Shown here one piece after another: positions 17,682 through 26,783 of a DNA stretch of 64,000 nt; within the stretch, counting starts at the first letter, position 1; the number at the start of each line of letters is the position of its first letter. The stretch comes from Cyclobacteriaceae bacterium (GTDB taxonomy: Bacteria > Bacteroidota > Bacteroidia > Cytophagales > Cyclobacteriaceae): positions 2,280,492 to 2,344,491 of the forward strand of contig JAHBUE010000001.1 in assembly GCA_019638235.1 (NCBI GenBank), given 5' to 3'. The position numbers were made by a program, and so were the translations under genes. The notes under the pieces were generated by a model, which was not told the DNA's origin, made no database searches, and saw only the letters and a list, made by a program, of their open reading frames with translations.

Positions 17682-20600
17682 TTAGAATGATAAGTTAAAT
17701 CCAACGGTGTAAATCTTTGCCTGAGGATAAACACCACGGTCGATGCCGAGTGACCTTCCACCGGAAGAAATTTCAGGATCGAAACCGGTATACCGGGTTA
17801 GGGTAAACAGGTTCTCGGCAGAAGCATAAATGCGCAAACTGGAAATAAACGCTTTCGTGGTCAGGCTTGATGGAAGTGTGTAACCGAGTATAACGTTTTT
17901 AACGCGCAGGTACGAGCCGTCTTTCACGAACAGATCGGACGACAACCAGTTATTGTTGTCATCGGTGAAGCTGTAACGCGGTACAGTGTTCGAGGTTCCT
18001 TCGCCTGTCCAACGGTCGAGCATCCACGAGGGCAGGTTAACATACCAAAGGTCTGTTCTGCGTGTGGCCGCGTAAATATCGTTGCCGATAGTGCCGTGCA
18101 TCACAATGCTGAGATCGAAATTTTTATAGCCGATGTTAATGCTTGAACCATAAATCCAGTCGGGCATTCCTTTGCCAATCATGGTGCGATCGTCATCATT
18201 GATTCCTCCACCGGGAGTAATATCTACAAAACGTACATCACCGGGCCTTGCATTGGGTTGTATCAAATTACCTTCTCCATCCACATAACTGTTAATCTCA
18301 TCCCAGTTCTGGAATATGCCGTTGGTTTTTAAACCGTAGAAAAACGGCCATGTGTAACCGTTGTCACCGCGCGAAATGGTACCCACGTTCTGGTAGCTAT
18401 CGTAGTTATCAAAACCTGTTTCGTTGCCGAGGTTAACCAATACGTTTTTGATCCAGCTTGCGTTTCCGGTTACCCTGAATTTCCAGTCGCCAACCCTGAA
18501 ACGGTAGGAGGCATCAAACTCAAGCCCGTTGTTTTTCATCGTGCCTACGTTGCCCCACGGCTTGGCTTCGCCTACATAGCTGGGGACAGGTATTTCCATC
18601 AACATTCCTTCAGTCATCTTTTTATAATAATCGATCGAGAGCGTTACCGCACTGCCGAACATTTCGAAATCAATACCAATATCAGTTTGTACTGATTCTT
18701 CCCACTTCAGGTCGGGGTTAGCCAGGCGCGAAGGCTTGGTTCCGTTATAGATGGTTCCATCACCAGAACCGAAAACATAATTATTACCTGTTGATGTTAG
18801 TGCGGTATAGAGGAATGGCCCGATATTTTCGTTACCGTTTTTACCCCACGAGAAACGCAGCTTTGCTGATGAAAGCCATGATGGTACGGAAGCGCTTATA
18901 AAATCTTCGTTGGTGATGTTCCAGCCCAACGATAATGACGGGAAAACCGCCCAGCGATTGTTGGGGCCAAAGTTAGACGAGCCATCTCTGCGGATGGTAC
19001 CCTGGAACATGTAGCGTTCTTTATAGTTATAGCTGACACGCGCAAATAAAGAAGCTAATGTACGCGGGCTCCAGGCAGCACCGCTTGCATTCCGGTCGCC
19101 ATTGGTCTGCGTGCCTGTTCCAAAATCGATGTTGGCCCTGTCGGGGTCTTCCTCAACTAAGTGGCGGTTGTATCCCCACAACGAACGGCCTGTATTCTTT
19201 TTAGCCGATTGACCAGCCATTACCTGTAGGTTATGATCCCGCAGGAATTGCTTTTCATACGATAACACATTTTCAATCTGCCAGACGAAGCCACGATTCA
19301 TAGAGGACCATACGCTTGAGTTGGTTTGATTATTCGACTGGCCTAAGTAGTATATGGGATTCCAGCCATCGCTTCCCCAAAATGCCAGGTCGGTACCGAA
19401 CGAAGACCGGAACTTCAGGTTGTCCCACAAAGTAAGTTCGCCCCAAAAGTTTGATACGAATTTATCGGAGTTGTTTTTTGCTCCCGGTAAGGTAAGCTGT
19501 GCCAGCGGGTTGGTTATTTCGTTATAGTTTGCCCCGGGAAGAGTAAACACGCGGCCATCTTTATCGCGAACAGCGGCAGGATGGTAGCCGGAAGGGTCGT
19601 CAGCGTAAACACCCAGAATAGGAGAGAGTGCAATGGCGCTCCCTAATACTGATCCGTATTCGGAATTGGTGTCGATACCAGTAGAATTTACCCGTGTATA
19701 AGCTATGTTCATTCCAAGCGTAAACTTGTTCAGGTAGTTGCGGCTTTTGTCATCTAACATGTTGTACGTTGTATTTGAGCGTAGCGACATACGTTCGTAA
19801 TTTGAGCGGTCGAAATTTCCGCCTACAATACCTTCCTGGTTTAAGTAACCGGCCGAGATAAAATAGTTAACCTTGTCGGTGCCACCGCTCAAACTCAATT
19901 GGTGGTTTACCATAGGTGCATTGTGATTGAATACTTTGTCCTGCCAGTCGGTTCCTTTTCCATACGAGTAAGGGTCGGAGTACGGTGCAGGCTGTCCGCT
20001 ATTCATAAAGCCCTCGTTCATCATAATGGCATATTCGGTAGCGTTGAGCACGTCTAACTTTCGCCAGGGGTTTTGCGCACCATACGAGAAACCGTAGTCC
20101 ACTCTCATTTTACCGGTTGCGCCATTTTTGGTGGTAACAAGAACCACACCGTTGGCAGCACGCGCACCATATACGGCACCTGCAGCAGCATCCTTCAATA
20201 CTTCAATTGATGAAATGTCGCTCGGATTGAGGTAATCAATTCCGCCATCAATCGGCATTCCGTCAACAATATAAAGCGGGTCGCTGCTATTAATTGTACC
20301 GATACCGCGCACGCGCACCTGGGGCGCAGCGCCCGGCTGGCCTGATGCTGAGGTTACAGTAACACCTGATGTTAACCCTTTTAAGGCGTTGTCAACCCGT
20401 ATGGGTGCAACATTGGCAAGGTCTTCGGCCGTTACCCTGGCGATAGACGCTGTTACAACACTCTTTTTCTGGACACCATAGCCCACAACGACAACCTCCT
20501 CCAGTGACATGATGTCTGCCTGCAGGGTAACATTAATAATAGTAGAGCGCCCCGCAACAGAAATTTCCTGCGTGGTGTAGCCGATAAAGCTGAATACCAG

Positions 20601-20798
20601 CACCGTGTTGTCGCTGATATTAGAAATGGTGTAGTTTCCGTCAGCATCTGAAATGGTACCGTTGGATGTTCCTTTAACAAGGATGTTCACTCCCGGCAAG
20701 GGTTGTCCGTCTTCATCCGTAATTCTGCCGTTAGCCTGTTGCTGACCGTAACAGGCAAGTGCAAGTATGGTGAAAACTGTCAGTAATAATGATTTCAT
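17682..20798 (-). CDS. SusC/RagA family TonB-linked outer-membrane transporter
   Basis: A 1038-residue TonB-dependent transporter. A signal peptide (cleavage after ALACYGQ) is followed by a carboxypeptidase-regulatory-like domain (about 22-100), then the SusC TonB-box region VVVGYGVQKK. The plug has RVRGIGTINSSDPLYIVDGM and the RGANGVV-type segment, and the 22-strand barrel ends in YTVGFNLSF with the required terminal Phe. It imports the products bound by the downstream SusD. As the first gene of PUL 1 it is divergent from the regulator gene across a 262-bp spacer. Confidence 0.96.
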   Translation of the reverse strand: MKSLLLTVFTILALACYGQQQANGRITDEDGQPLPGVNILVKGTSNGTISDADGNYTISNISDNTVLVFSFIGYTTQEISVAGRSTIINVTLQADIMSLEEVVVVGYGVQKKSVVTASIARVTAEDLANVAPIRVDNALKGLTSGVTVTSASGQPGAAPQVRVRGIGTINSSDPLYIVDGMPIDGGIDYLNPSDISSIEVLKDAAAGAVYGARAANGVVLVTTKNGATGKMRVDYGFSYGAQNPWRKLDVLNATEYAIMMNEGFMNSGQPAPYSDPYSYGKGTDWQDKVFNHNAPMVNHQLSLSGGTDKVNYFISAGYLNQEGIVGGNFDRSNYERMSLRSNTTYNMLDDKSRNYLNKFTLGMNIAYTRVNSTGIDTNSEYGSVLGSAIALSPILGVYADDPSGYHPAAVRDKDGRVFTLPGANYNEITNPLAQLTLPGAKNNSDKFVSNFWGELTLWDNLKFRSSFGTDLAFWGSDGWNPIYYLGQSNNQTNSSVWSSMNRGFVWQIENVLSYEKQFLRDHNLQVMAGQSAKKNTGRSLWGYNRHLVEEDPDRANIDFGTGTQTNGDRNASGAAWSPRTLASLFARVSYNYKERYMFQGTIRRDGSSNFGPNNRWAVFPSLSLGWNITNEDFISASVPSWLSSAKLRFSWGKNGNENIGPFLYTALTSTGNNYVFGSGDGTIYNGTKPSRLANPDLKWEESVQTDIGIDFEMFGSAVTLSIDYYKKMTEGMLMEIPVPSYVGEAKPWGNVGTMKNNGLEFDASYRFRVGDWKFRVTGNASWIKNVLVNLGNETGFDNYDSYQNVGTISRGDNGYTWPFFYGLKTNGIFQNWDEINSYVDGEGNLIQPNARPGDVRFVDITPGGGINDDDRTMIGKGMPDWIYGSSINIGYKNFDLSIVMHGTIGNDIYAATRRTDLWYVNLPSWMLDRWTGEGTSNTVPRYSFTDDNNNWLSSDLFVKDGSYLRVKNVILGYTLPSSLTTKAFISSLRIYASAENLFTLTRYTGFDPEISSGGRSLGIDRGVYPQAKIYTVGFNLSF

Positions 20799-20822
20799 GC
20801 AGTGGTTTGGGTTTAGTTAAAC

Positions 20823-20874
20823 ATGCAACTGTTTGCGATACATACTTTTATGCAAACGATTGATTTAGTTGCAT
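20823..20874. promoter_or_regulatory. Nested inverted repeat upstream of susC (candidate operator)
   Basis: Outer arms ATGCAACT (20823-20830) and AGTTGCAT (20867-20874) are perfect. Inside them GTTTGC (20831-20836) and GCAAAC (20852-20857) form a second pair. The element starts 25 bp before the susC ATG, in the spacer shared with the divergent LuxR-type regulator. It is a reasonable binding site for that regulator; no experiment supports it. Confidence 0.45.
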
Positions 20875-20974
20875 CAAATTAAGACCTATTTGTACTAAAC
20901 ATCAATTTTTATACCTCATCATATATACATCAGTATGTAATAATCAATACATCAAAAATACGTCACATATATAA

Positions 20975-20988
20975 AAATACCGGTATTT
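20975..20988. promoter_or_regulatory. Perfect 14-bp palindrome in the susC/regulator spacer
   Basis: AAATACCGGTATTT is a perfect palindrome 72 bp upstream of the regulator ATG in an otherwise AT-rich spacer. A TACTTTAG sequence, one base off the -7 consensus, lies at about 21045 just before the regulator gene. Either could be a control element. Confidence 0.35.
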
Positions 20989-21060
20989 GGCCTGTTTTTA
21001 GGATATGATAATTTTCTCAATAACTATTTTAGCCTAAATTGAAACCCTACTTTAGTGTAA

Positions 21061-23967
21061 ATGCGATTTCTCTTTATCCTGATAACCTGTTGCATAGGTT
21101 TCTATGCTTTAAACGCCCAGTCGAAGTATGGTGGAATTCCTTTTGTGCGGAATTTCAGCACCATTACCTACCGGGCGGGCATTCAAAACTGGGCTATTGT
21201 GCAGGATGCCCGCGGACTGGTGTACATCGCTAATAATTTTGGCCTGTTGGAGTTTGACGGTAACCATTGGGGATTATACACGCCCCATAATGCCTCCAAA
21301 ATGCGAAGCGTAACCCTTGACGGGTCGGGGAGAATCTATGTGGGATGCCAGGGAGAGTTTGGTTACTTTTTCCCCAATAAAAACGGACAACTTGAATACA
21401 CTTCCTTAGCCGACAGTTTACCCGACCAGTTCCGCAATTTTGATGAAACATGGAGCGTGTTTTTAGATGACGGCAAAGCCTACTTCTGCACATTCACCAA
21501 TATTTTTGTTTATGATGATGATTCCATTTCGGTAGTGCAGCCCGAAAATTTATTAGAGCTTTCATTTTTCGTTAACCGCGAACTGTTGGTGAACGAACGC
21601 GGCAAAGGACTCACCCGGCTTGAGAACAATGAACTAAAGTTGATTAAAGGTGGCGATTTTTTTAAAGACATTTCAATCTCATCCATACTTCCGGCCTTTA
21701 ACGGGCACTACCTCATCTCAACTTTTCAGCACGGCATTTATTTTCTCGACCGCAATGGAAACATCACACCCTGGAACAACAACCGGCAGGCCTATTTCAG
21801 CGAAGCCATTGTTAATTGTATGATACGCCTGAAAAACGGGAATTACGCAGCCGGCACACAAAACAACGGCTTGCTTATACTCGATGAAAAAGGAGAGGAG
21901 TTGCTCCAGCTAACAAGCGGCAGAGGATTGGACAACCGCACGGTGCTTAGTGTAATGGAAGACGACCTGCACAACCTTTGGATAGGCAACAACAACGGAC
22001 TTGCCTATGTAGAGCTTGGTTCGCCCTTCACTTTTTTAAATGAAGAAACAGGACTGCCGGGCACGGGTTATACAGCTTATCTTGATGATGCTAATCTTTA
22101 CCTCGGCACCAACACCGGGTTGTACCTGAAAAATTCTTCGGGTACAAGCGAGCCCTACACACTCATTGAAGGTATGCGCGGCCAGGTGTATCACATCGGG
22201 CGTTATCGTAACGATTTACTTGTCGGGCATCACAATGGCGCTTTTCGTATTGACGGAAAACACGCTGAACTATTATCGTCAGAACCGGGCGGCTGGATTT
22301 TCCTTTCATTGGATAATTCGCCCAAACTTATTGAGGGTGTGTATAACGGCATTCAGTTTTTAAGCCATAGTAACGGGCATTGGTCGTTCTCGAAAAAGCC
22401 TTCCGGTTACAGGGAGTCATCGCGGGTAATGGAACAGGATCGCGATGGGTATTTGTGGATTACACACGGGTATAAAGGTGTTTTTAAATTAGACCTTGAC
22501 GTGGAACAGGAACATATTAACAGTGTGGAGTTTTACGGAAAAGAAAAAGGATTTCGCTCGAACCTACTCATAAATGTGTTTCGCATAAGGAATGACCTTG
22601 TGTTTACTTCCGAACAGGGCGTATATAAATATGATAAACGCGAAGACAGGTTTATTCCCGAACCTCTTTTTTCAGGTTTACTTGGCGACAATGTTGTGTT
22701 GTGGTGCATTCGCGAAGATGCCTTGGGTAACATTTATTTTATGGGTGAGGATTATATTGGCGTGATGAAGAAAAACTCGGTAGGCGGATACGACCTCGAA
22801 ACAAGTATCTTCAATAAAGTAAGGCATTTTTTAAATGATGATTTACAGAATATCGTTATCCTGAACAATAACGAAGTGTTGTTTGGCGCCAAGGAAGGTT
22901 TCATTCACTACGACCCTGCATTAAAGATTAACCGAAAGCCCGGTATCAAGTCGCACATCAGGCGTTTTTCCACAACTTCCGATAGGGATTCCGTACTCTT
23001 CTATGGAAACTTTGTGAACAACGGTAATGTAGCCGAAACGCAAACGAAGGAGTATGTAATAACACTTCCGTACAGAAATAATTCCGTGAACTTTACGTTT
23101 GCGGCTACCTCATCGTTTGAAAGTGATGCCGAGCTGATGCACCAGTATTACCTAAGTAATTTTGACAAGGGTTGGTCGGAGTGGACAACGCAAACACAAA
23201 AGGAATACACCAACCTGCGAGAGGGCACATACGTTTTCCATGTGCGTTCCAGGAACGTTTACGGTGAGTTGAGTAACGAAACACTTTACCGGTTTAAAAT
23301 TTTGCCTCCCTGGTACCGAACAGCCTGGGCGTATACCGGCTACGGGGTTTTTGTGTTTGCTTTTCTGTTTACAGGTTTTGGCTTGTTAGACAGAAAGTAC
23401 AAACATGAGCGGAAATTAATGACCCTGAAGCAACGAAAAGAGTTGATACGAAAAGACAATGAAATGGAAACGTTGGCTCAAAAAAATCGGGAAGAAATTA
23501 CCCGCCTGAAGAATGAAAAGTTAGAGGCGGAATTATTGCACATGAACAAGGAACTGGGAACCTCAACTATGCTCATTCTTAACAAGAACGAATTTATTTC
23601 AAAAATGAAGGATAATCTGAAAGGCTTGGTTGATAAAAGCGATAAAGCCAATATGCCCAAAGAGCTTTCGCGTATTGTTCATGATATTGAAGGAAATCTT
23701 TCTTCGGATACAGACTGGGAACATTTTCAGGTACATTTTGATAATGTTCATGGCGATTTTTCGCGAAGGCTGCGAACTGCATACCCGCAATTAAGTCCGC
23801 AGGAAATGAAATTAAGCGCATACCTGCGCATGAATTTATCAACCAAAGAGATAGCGCACTTATTGAATATCTCTGTAAGAGGAGTGGAGATAAGCCGTTA
23901 CCGTCTTAGAAAAAAATTAGGGCTTGACAGAAAGCTAAATCTCCAGGAGTTTATTTTGAAGTTTTGA
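21061..23967 (+). CDS. Membrane-anchored propeller/Y_Y_Y sensor with LuxR-type DNA-binding domain
   Basis: A 968-residue one-protein regulator. A signal peptide (ITCCIGFYALNAQ) exports a large periplasmic sensor built of regulator-propeller repeats (about 25-620; units such as NLWIGNNNGLAYVE and DGYLWITHGYKG). A Y_Y_Y domain follows (about 675-755, YYLSNFDKGWSEW). One membrane helix (AWAYTGYGVFVFAFLFTGFG) leads to a cytosolic coiled coil rich in Lys/Glu and a C-terminal helix-turn-helix, LSPQEMKLSAYLRMNLSTKE onward. No histidine kinase or receiver domain is present, unlike hybrid two-component PUL regulators. It probably senses the PUL 1 glycan fragments in the periplasm and activates the divergent susC operon. 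Confidence 0.88.
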   Translation: MRFLFILITCCIGFYALNAQSKYGGIPFVRNFSTITYRAGIQNWAIVQDARGLVYIANNFGLLEFDGNHWGLYTPHNASKMRSVTLDGSGRIYVGCQGEFGYFFPNKNGQLEYTSLADSLPDQFRNFDETWSVFLDDGKAYFCTFTNIFVYDDDSISVVQPENLLELSFFVNRELLVNERGKGLTRLENNELKLIKGGDFFKDISISSILPAFNGHYLISTFQHGIYFLDRNGNITPWNNNRQAYFSEAIVNCMIRLKNGNYAAGTQNNGLLILDEKGEELLQLTSGRGLDNRTVLSVMEDDLHNLWIGNNNGLAYVELGSPFTFLNEETGLPGTGYTAYLDDANLYLGTNTGLYLKNSSGTSEPYTLIEGMRGQVYHIGRYRNDLLVGHHNGAFRIDGKHAELLSSEPGGWIFLSLDNSPKLIEGVYNGIQFLSHSNGHWSFSKKPSGYRESSRVMEQDRDGYLWITHGYKGVFKLDLDVEQEHINSVEFYGKEKGFRSNLLINVFRIRNDLVFTSEQGVYKYDKREDRFIPEPLFSGLLGDNVVLWCIREDALGNIYFMGEDYIGVMKKNSVGGYDLETSIFNKVRHFLNDDLQNIVILNNNEVLFGAKEGFIHYDPALKINRKPGIKSHIRRFSTTSDRDSVLFYGNFVNNGNVAETQTKEYVITLPYRNNSVNFTFAATSSFESDAELMHQYYLSNFDKGWSEWTTQTQKEYTNLREGTYVFHVRSRNVYGELSNETLYRFKILPPWYRTAWAYTGYGVFVFAFLFTGFGLLDRKYKHERKLMTLKQRKELIRKDNEMETLAQKNREEITRLKNEKLEAELLHMNKELGTSTMLILNKNEFISKMKDNLKGLVDKSDKANMPKELSRIVHDIEGNLSSDTDWEHFQVHFDNVHGDFSRRLRTAYPQLSPQEMKLSAYLRMNLSTKEIAHLLNISVRGVEISRYRLRKKLGLDRKLNLQEFILKF

Positions 23968-23976
23968 TTTATTACA

Positions 23977-24178
23977 AAGTCATTTCAAAAATCAAATTAT
24001 CATCGCGGGCTTTGCCCCGTGTTGTTGTCATCGCGGGCGAAGACCCGCGATCTCATCGGGTGTTCAACTCTGAGATCGCGGCTCTCGTTCCCTGCCTGCT
24101 GTACCGCCTGTCTTTGCCGAAGCTACGTGCAGCGGGCAGGCTCGGCCGCGATGACATTTGGATTTCTTGAAATGACTT
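23977..24178. mobile_element. 202-bp MITE/REP-like palindromic element
   Basis: The ends are near-perfect inverted repeats of about 33 bp (AAGTCATTTCAAAAATC... at 23977 against ...GGATTTCTTGAAATGACTT ending 24178). Inside are further palindromes: CCGCGATCTC/GAGATCGCGG, GCGGGC-GAAG-ACCCGC, and CCTGCCTGCT/AGCGGGCAGG. The GC content is higher than in the neighbouring genes and there is no reading frame of note. It fills the whole gap between the convergent regulator and metal-permease genes and could also end transcription from both sides. Confidence 0.75.
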
Positions 24179-24179
24179 C

Positions 24180-25049
24180 TTAGTGAACCACTGCCTTGAA
24201 TTTTTTTGTCAGGATACCGTGAGGAGCAAACACCAGCGCCAGCATAAACAAAACTCCGTTCATGGAAGCAATAGCTCCGGCAATTGAGCCGTCTAACCAA
24301 ACGGATAAATAATACCCGGTAATTGAAGCTACAATTCCGGCAAGGCAGGCAAGCAGTAACATGGTTTTAAAATTATCGGTAAGTAAATAGGCTGTTGCGG
24401 CCGGGGCAATGAGCAATGCCACAACCAATATGGCGCCTACCGATTCAAAAGACGCAACGGTAGTCATGGATACAGCGCCCATTAAAACATAATGCCAAAG
24501 CGTTACGGATATACCGATAGCGCTCGCAAAGGCCGGGTCGAATGTTGTGAGAAACAGTTTGCGATAGGAGAGAAGTATGAACAACAGGTTTACAATAAGT
24601 ATGATGCCGGAAACATACAACGCCCTCGGGCCAAGGTTTATGCCGCTTTGTGTAATGATTACATCCAACGGCACATAAGCAATCTCGCCATAGAGCACAC
24701 AATCCTGGTCGAGGTCAACTTTTCCGGCAAAAAGCGAAATCATAACAACGCCAATCGCGAAGAGCCACGTAAATGTTACGCCAATAGAAGCATCTGTTTG
24801 CAGCCTGGCTTTCTTGTGGAAGAACTCAATCAGAAACGTAGTAAACATACCAATTGCGCCTGCGCCAATCAGCATGGTTAGCGAATCTCTTGAACCGGAT
24901 ACCAGAAACGCGATTACAATTCCGGGTAGCACGGCATGAGAAATAGCATCGCTTACCATAGCCATTCTGCGTAAAATCAAAAAACTTCCCAGCAAAGCAC
25001 AACTTGCTGAAACAAGTGAGGCGGTTAGTATGATGTAAAAATCGTTCAT
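24180..25049 (-). CDS. Metal ABC transporter permease (ABC-3/ZnuB-MntB family)
   Basis: A 289-residue inner-membrane permease of the Mn/Zn/Fe ABC importers, with about eight hydrophobic helices. Family marks include SCALLGSFLILRRMAMVSDA with the following ISHAVLPGIV, and VGAILVVALLIAPAATAYLL. The ATG at 25049 is preferred to a TTG two codons upstream. It is the last gene of the operon and is separated from the other permease by a four-helix-bundle gene, so the heterodimeric channel is coded by two genes with an insertion between them. Confidence 0.92.
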   Translation of the reverse strand: MNDFYIILTASLVSASCALLGSFLILRRMAMVSDAISHAVLPGIVIAFLVSGSRDSLTMLIGAGAIGMFTTFLIEFFHKKARLQTDASIGVTFTWLFAIGVVMISLFAGKVDLDQDCVLYGEIAYVPLDVIITQSGINLGPRALYVSGIILIVNLLFILLSYRKLFLTTFDPAFASAIGISVTLWHYVLMGAVSMTTVASFESVGAILVVALLIAPAATAYLLTDNFKTMLLLACLAGIVASITGYYLSVWLDGSIAGAIASMNGVLFMLALVFAPHGILTKKFKAVVH

Positions 25050-25052
25050 GTT

Positions 25053-25074
25053 CAATTAACAATTGGTGATTAAC
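25053..25074. repeat. Left 22-bp inverted repeat flanking the four-helix-bundle gene
   Basis: Begins CAATTAACAATTGG. Its reverse complement matches the sequence at 25448-25469 at 21 of 22 positions. It abuts the start codon of the downstream permease gene. Confidence 0.7.
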
Positions 25075-25085
25075 AATTATCAATA

Positions 25086-25442
25086 TTATAGTGATTGTCG
25101 GGATGTATTAATAATGGTGTATAGTATTTTCAGGAGTTCATCGCAATCAGCAATTAAAGACTCGGCTAATTCCTCTTTTATGGTTTCAGAATCTTTGAGT
25201 AAGCGAAGCCAGTATTTTGTTTCACGGACTTCTTTATAAGCTATGTTTAATTTATTTATAAAGTCTTTACGCGAAGAGCCGCCAACCGCTTCTTCAACAT
25301 TTGCCCCAATAGAAGTGCCGCTCCTTAAAACCTGACTCGATATTTCAAACTGTTTTAATTCTTTAGACAGGTACACGTGTAACTTTACAATCCGTAATCC
25401 GAATTGATATGATTTTTCGAGTATTGGGTTCTCCTTCTTCAT
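25086..25442 (-). CDS. Four-helix-bundle protein (S23 / rRNA intervening-sequence protein family)
   Basis: A 118-residue all-helical protein. The core motif SSQVLRSGTSIGANVEEAVG and the SRKDFINKLNIAYKEVRETK stretch identify the S23-type family, first seen in intervening sequences of 23S rRNA genes and now found scattered in Bacteroidota genomes. The molecular function is not known. It lies inside a metal-import operon in the same direction, but has no link to metal transport, and is bracketed by inverted repeats at 25053-25074 and 25448-25469. This looks like a later insertion into the operon. Confidence 0.85.
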   Translation of the reverse strand: MKKENPILEKSYQFGLRIVKLHVYLSKELKQFEISSQVLRSGTSIGANVEEAVGGSSRKDFINKLNIAYKEVRETKYWLRLLKDSETIKEELAESLIADCDELLKILYTIINTSRQSL

Positions 25443-25447
25443 ATATT

Positions 25448-25469
25448 GTTAATTACCAATTGTTAATTG
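25448..25469. repeat. Right 22-bp inverted repeat flanking the four-helix-bundle gene
   Basis: Begins GTTAATTACCAATTG and is the partner of 25053-25074 (21 of 22 matches as an inverted repeat). AATTG/TTGTT iterations continue from it to about 25500, running up to the stop codon of the neighbouring permease gene. Confidence 0.7.
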
Positions 25470-25490
25470 CTAATTGTTCATTGTTCATTG

Positions 25491-26783
25491 CTAATTGTTA
25501 TACGGAATATTAGATTGATGCGGGTCAACTTTAGGGTAACCTAATTGTTGTTCCAGCCTCTCTTCAAGTTCAGGAGTAAGTAAGTGTTCAATCGTATCGG
25601 CATCTTCATGAACATGGTCGGGGGCAATGTGCATGTACGTTGTTAAGTACAGTTCCCACAGCCGGTGGATTTTAACAATGCGCTGAGCACGGTTTCTTCC
25701 TTCTTCGGTCAACGCCCAACGGTTTTCGTTTTTGTCAACATAACCATGTCGGTGAAGACGTTTAAGAATGCTGACCAATACTTGCGTGTCATAAAATCTT
25801 TTGCTGATGATTTCATCCGGCAAGCGGGGAATGGTGAAGTTCTGATTTTCTTCGCCTAATTGATACAGAATTTTCAATACGTTCTCATCATTAATAGTTT
25901 TGCGAATGTTTGCCTGCCTTACGAACCGACTGATTACACCGCGCCTTGGTGCAAGAAAAAATGATATGAACGCAATTGTTGAAATAACAATCACAATCCA
26001 CGGGCCGGTAGGCATGGCCGGTGCGGTGTAAGAAATAAATGCTCCACTCAATCCGCTTATAGCGCCAAACAAACTTGCCAGCAAAAACATAACGGAAATT
26101 TTATCCGTCCAGAAACGCGCTGCTGCTGCCGGTGTAATCAGTATAGCTGCCATTAACACCACACCAACAGCCTGGATGCCGATTACCACTGCCAATACAA
26201 TTAACGAAGTAAGTATTAACTCAATCCGTTTTACAGGCAAGCCTATCGAGCGGGCATAGTCTTTATCAAACGCCAGCAACGAAAATTCTTTAAAAAGAAC
26301 TAATACGATTGCTATTAATACAATCGCTACAATACCAAACGTTACTAAGTCATTGCCTGTAAGTGCTGCCGCTTTGCCAAACAAAAAATGGTCAAGCCCC
26401 GACTGCGCAGCATTGCCACTTTTCTGGATAACCGTGAGCATGAGTATGCCAATTCCAAAAAATACAGAAAGGATTAACCCGATTGCCGTGTCTTCTTTTA
26501 TTCTTGTTTTGGTCGTGATAAACTCAACCAACACAAGCGAAATCCAACCGGTAATAAAGGCTCCTGCAATTAACGCGACAGGATTTTTTGTTCCGGCCAA
26601 CAGAAACCCGAGGCAGATACCCGGCAACACTGCGTGTGCAATGGCATCGCCCACTAATGATTTTTTATTGAGGAAAGTAAAGGAACCCACTATGGCAGAA
26701 CTTGCCGTAAGCAATACCGAACCAAACGCTACATAGCGCACATTCGGGTCAGTGAACGACAAAAATTCTACTAATGAATTCAT
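25491..26783 (-). CDS. Metal ABC transporter permease fused to a DtxR-like C-terminal domain
   Basis: A 430-residue fusion. Residues about 1-285 are an ABC-3 family permease (KKSLVGDAIAHAVLPGIC; VGVVLMAAILITPAAAARFW). Residues about 295-430 are cytosolic and resemble DtxR/MntR: a winged helix (VLVSILKRLHRHGYVDKNEN) and then a metal-binding/dimerisation half (KIHRLWELYLTTYM, HEDADTIEHLLTPELEERL, LGYPKVDPHQSNIP). That half lines up with the separate repressor encoded by the same operon (RKHRLWETFL ... LGYPAADPHGHPIP). The domain could sense cytosolic metal and gate the transporter, or bind DNA. It overlaps the ATPase gene by 4 bp. Confidence 0.9.
   Translation of the reverse strand: MNSLVEFLSFTDPNVRYVAFGSVLLTASSAIVGSFTFLNKKSLVGDAIAHAVLPGICLGFLLAGTKNPVALIAGAFITGWISLVLVEFITTKTRIKEDTAIGLILSVFFGIGILMLTVIQKSGNAAQSGLDHFLFGKAAALTGNDLVTFGIVAIVLIAIVLVLFKEFSLLAFDKDYARSIGLPVKRIELILTSLIVLAVVIGIQAVGVVLMAAILITPAAAARFWTDKISVMFLLASLFGAISGLSGAFISYTAPAMPTGPWIVIVISTIAFISFFLAPRRGVISRFVRQANIRKTINDENVLKILYQLGEENQNFTIPRLPDEIISKRFYDTQVLVSILKRLHRHGYVDKNENRWALTEEGRNRAQRIVKIHRLWELYLTTYMHIAPDHVHEDADTIEHLLTPELEERLEQQLGYPKVDPHQSNIPYNN

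Noticed and set aside
17660..17761. Longer start for the PUL 1 SusD gene
   Set aside because: The added 34 residues overlap the end of susC and would hide the lipoprotein signal peptide.
25443..25500. Repeated AATTG/TTGTT units, considered as a CRISPR array or replication iterons
   Set aside because: Units are 5-10 bp, without spacers of fixed length, and no cas or replication gene is near; they belong to the flank of the four-helix-bundle cassette.
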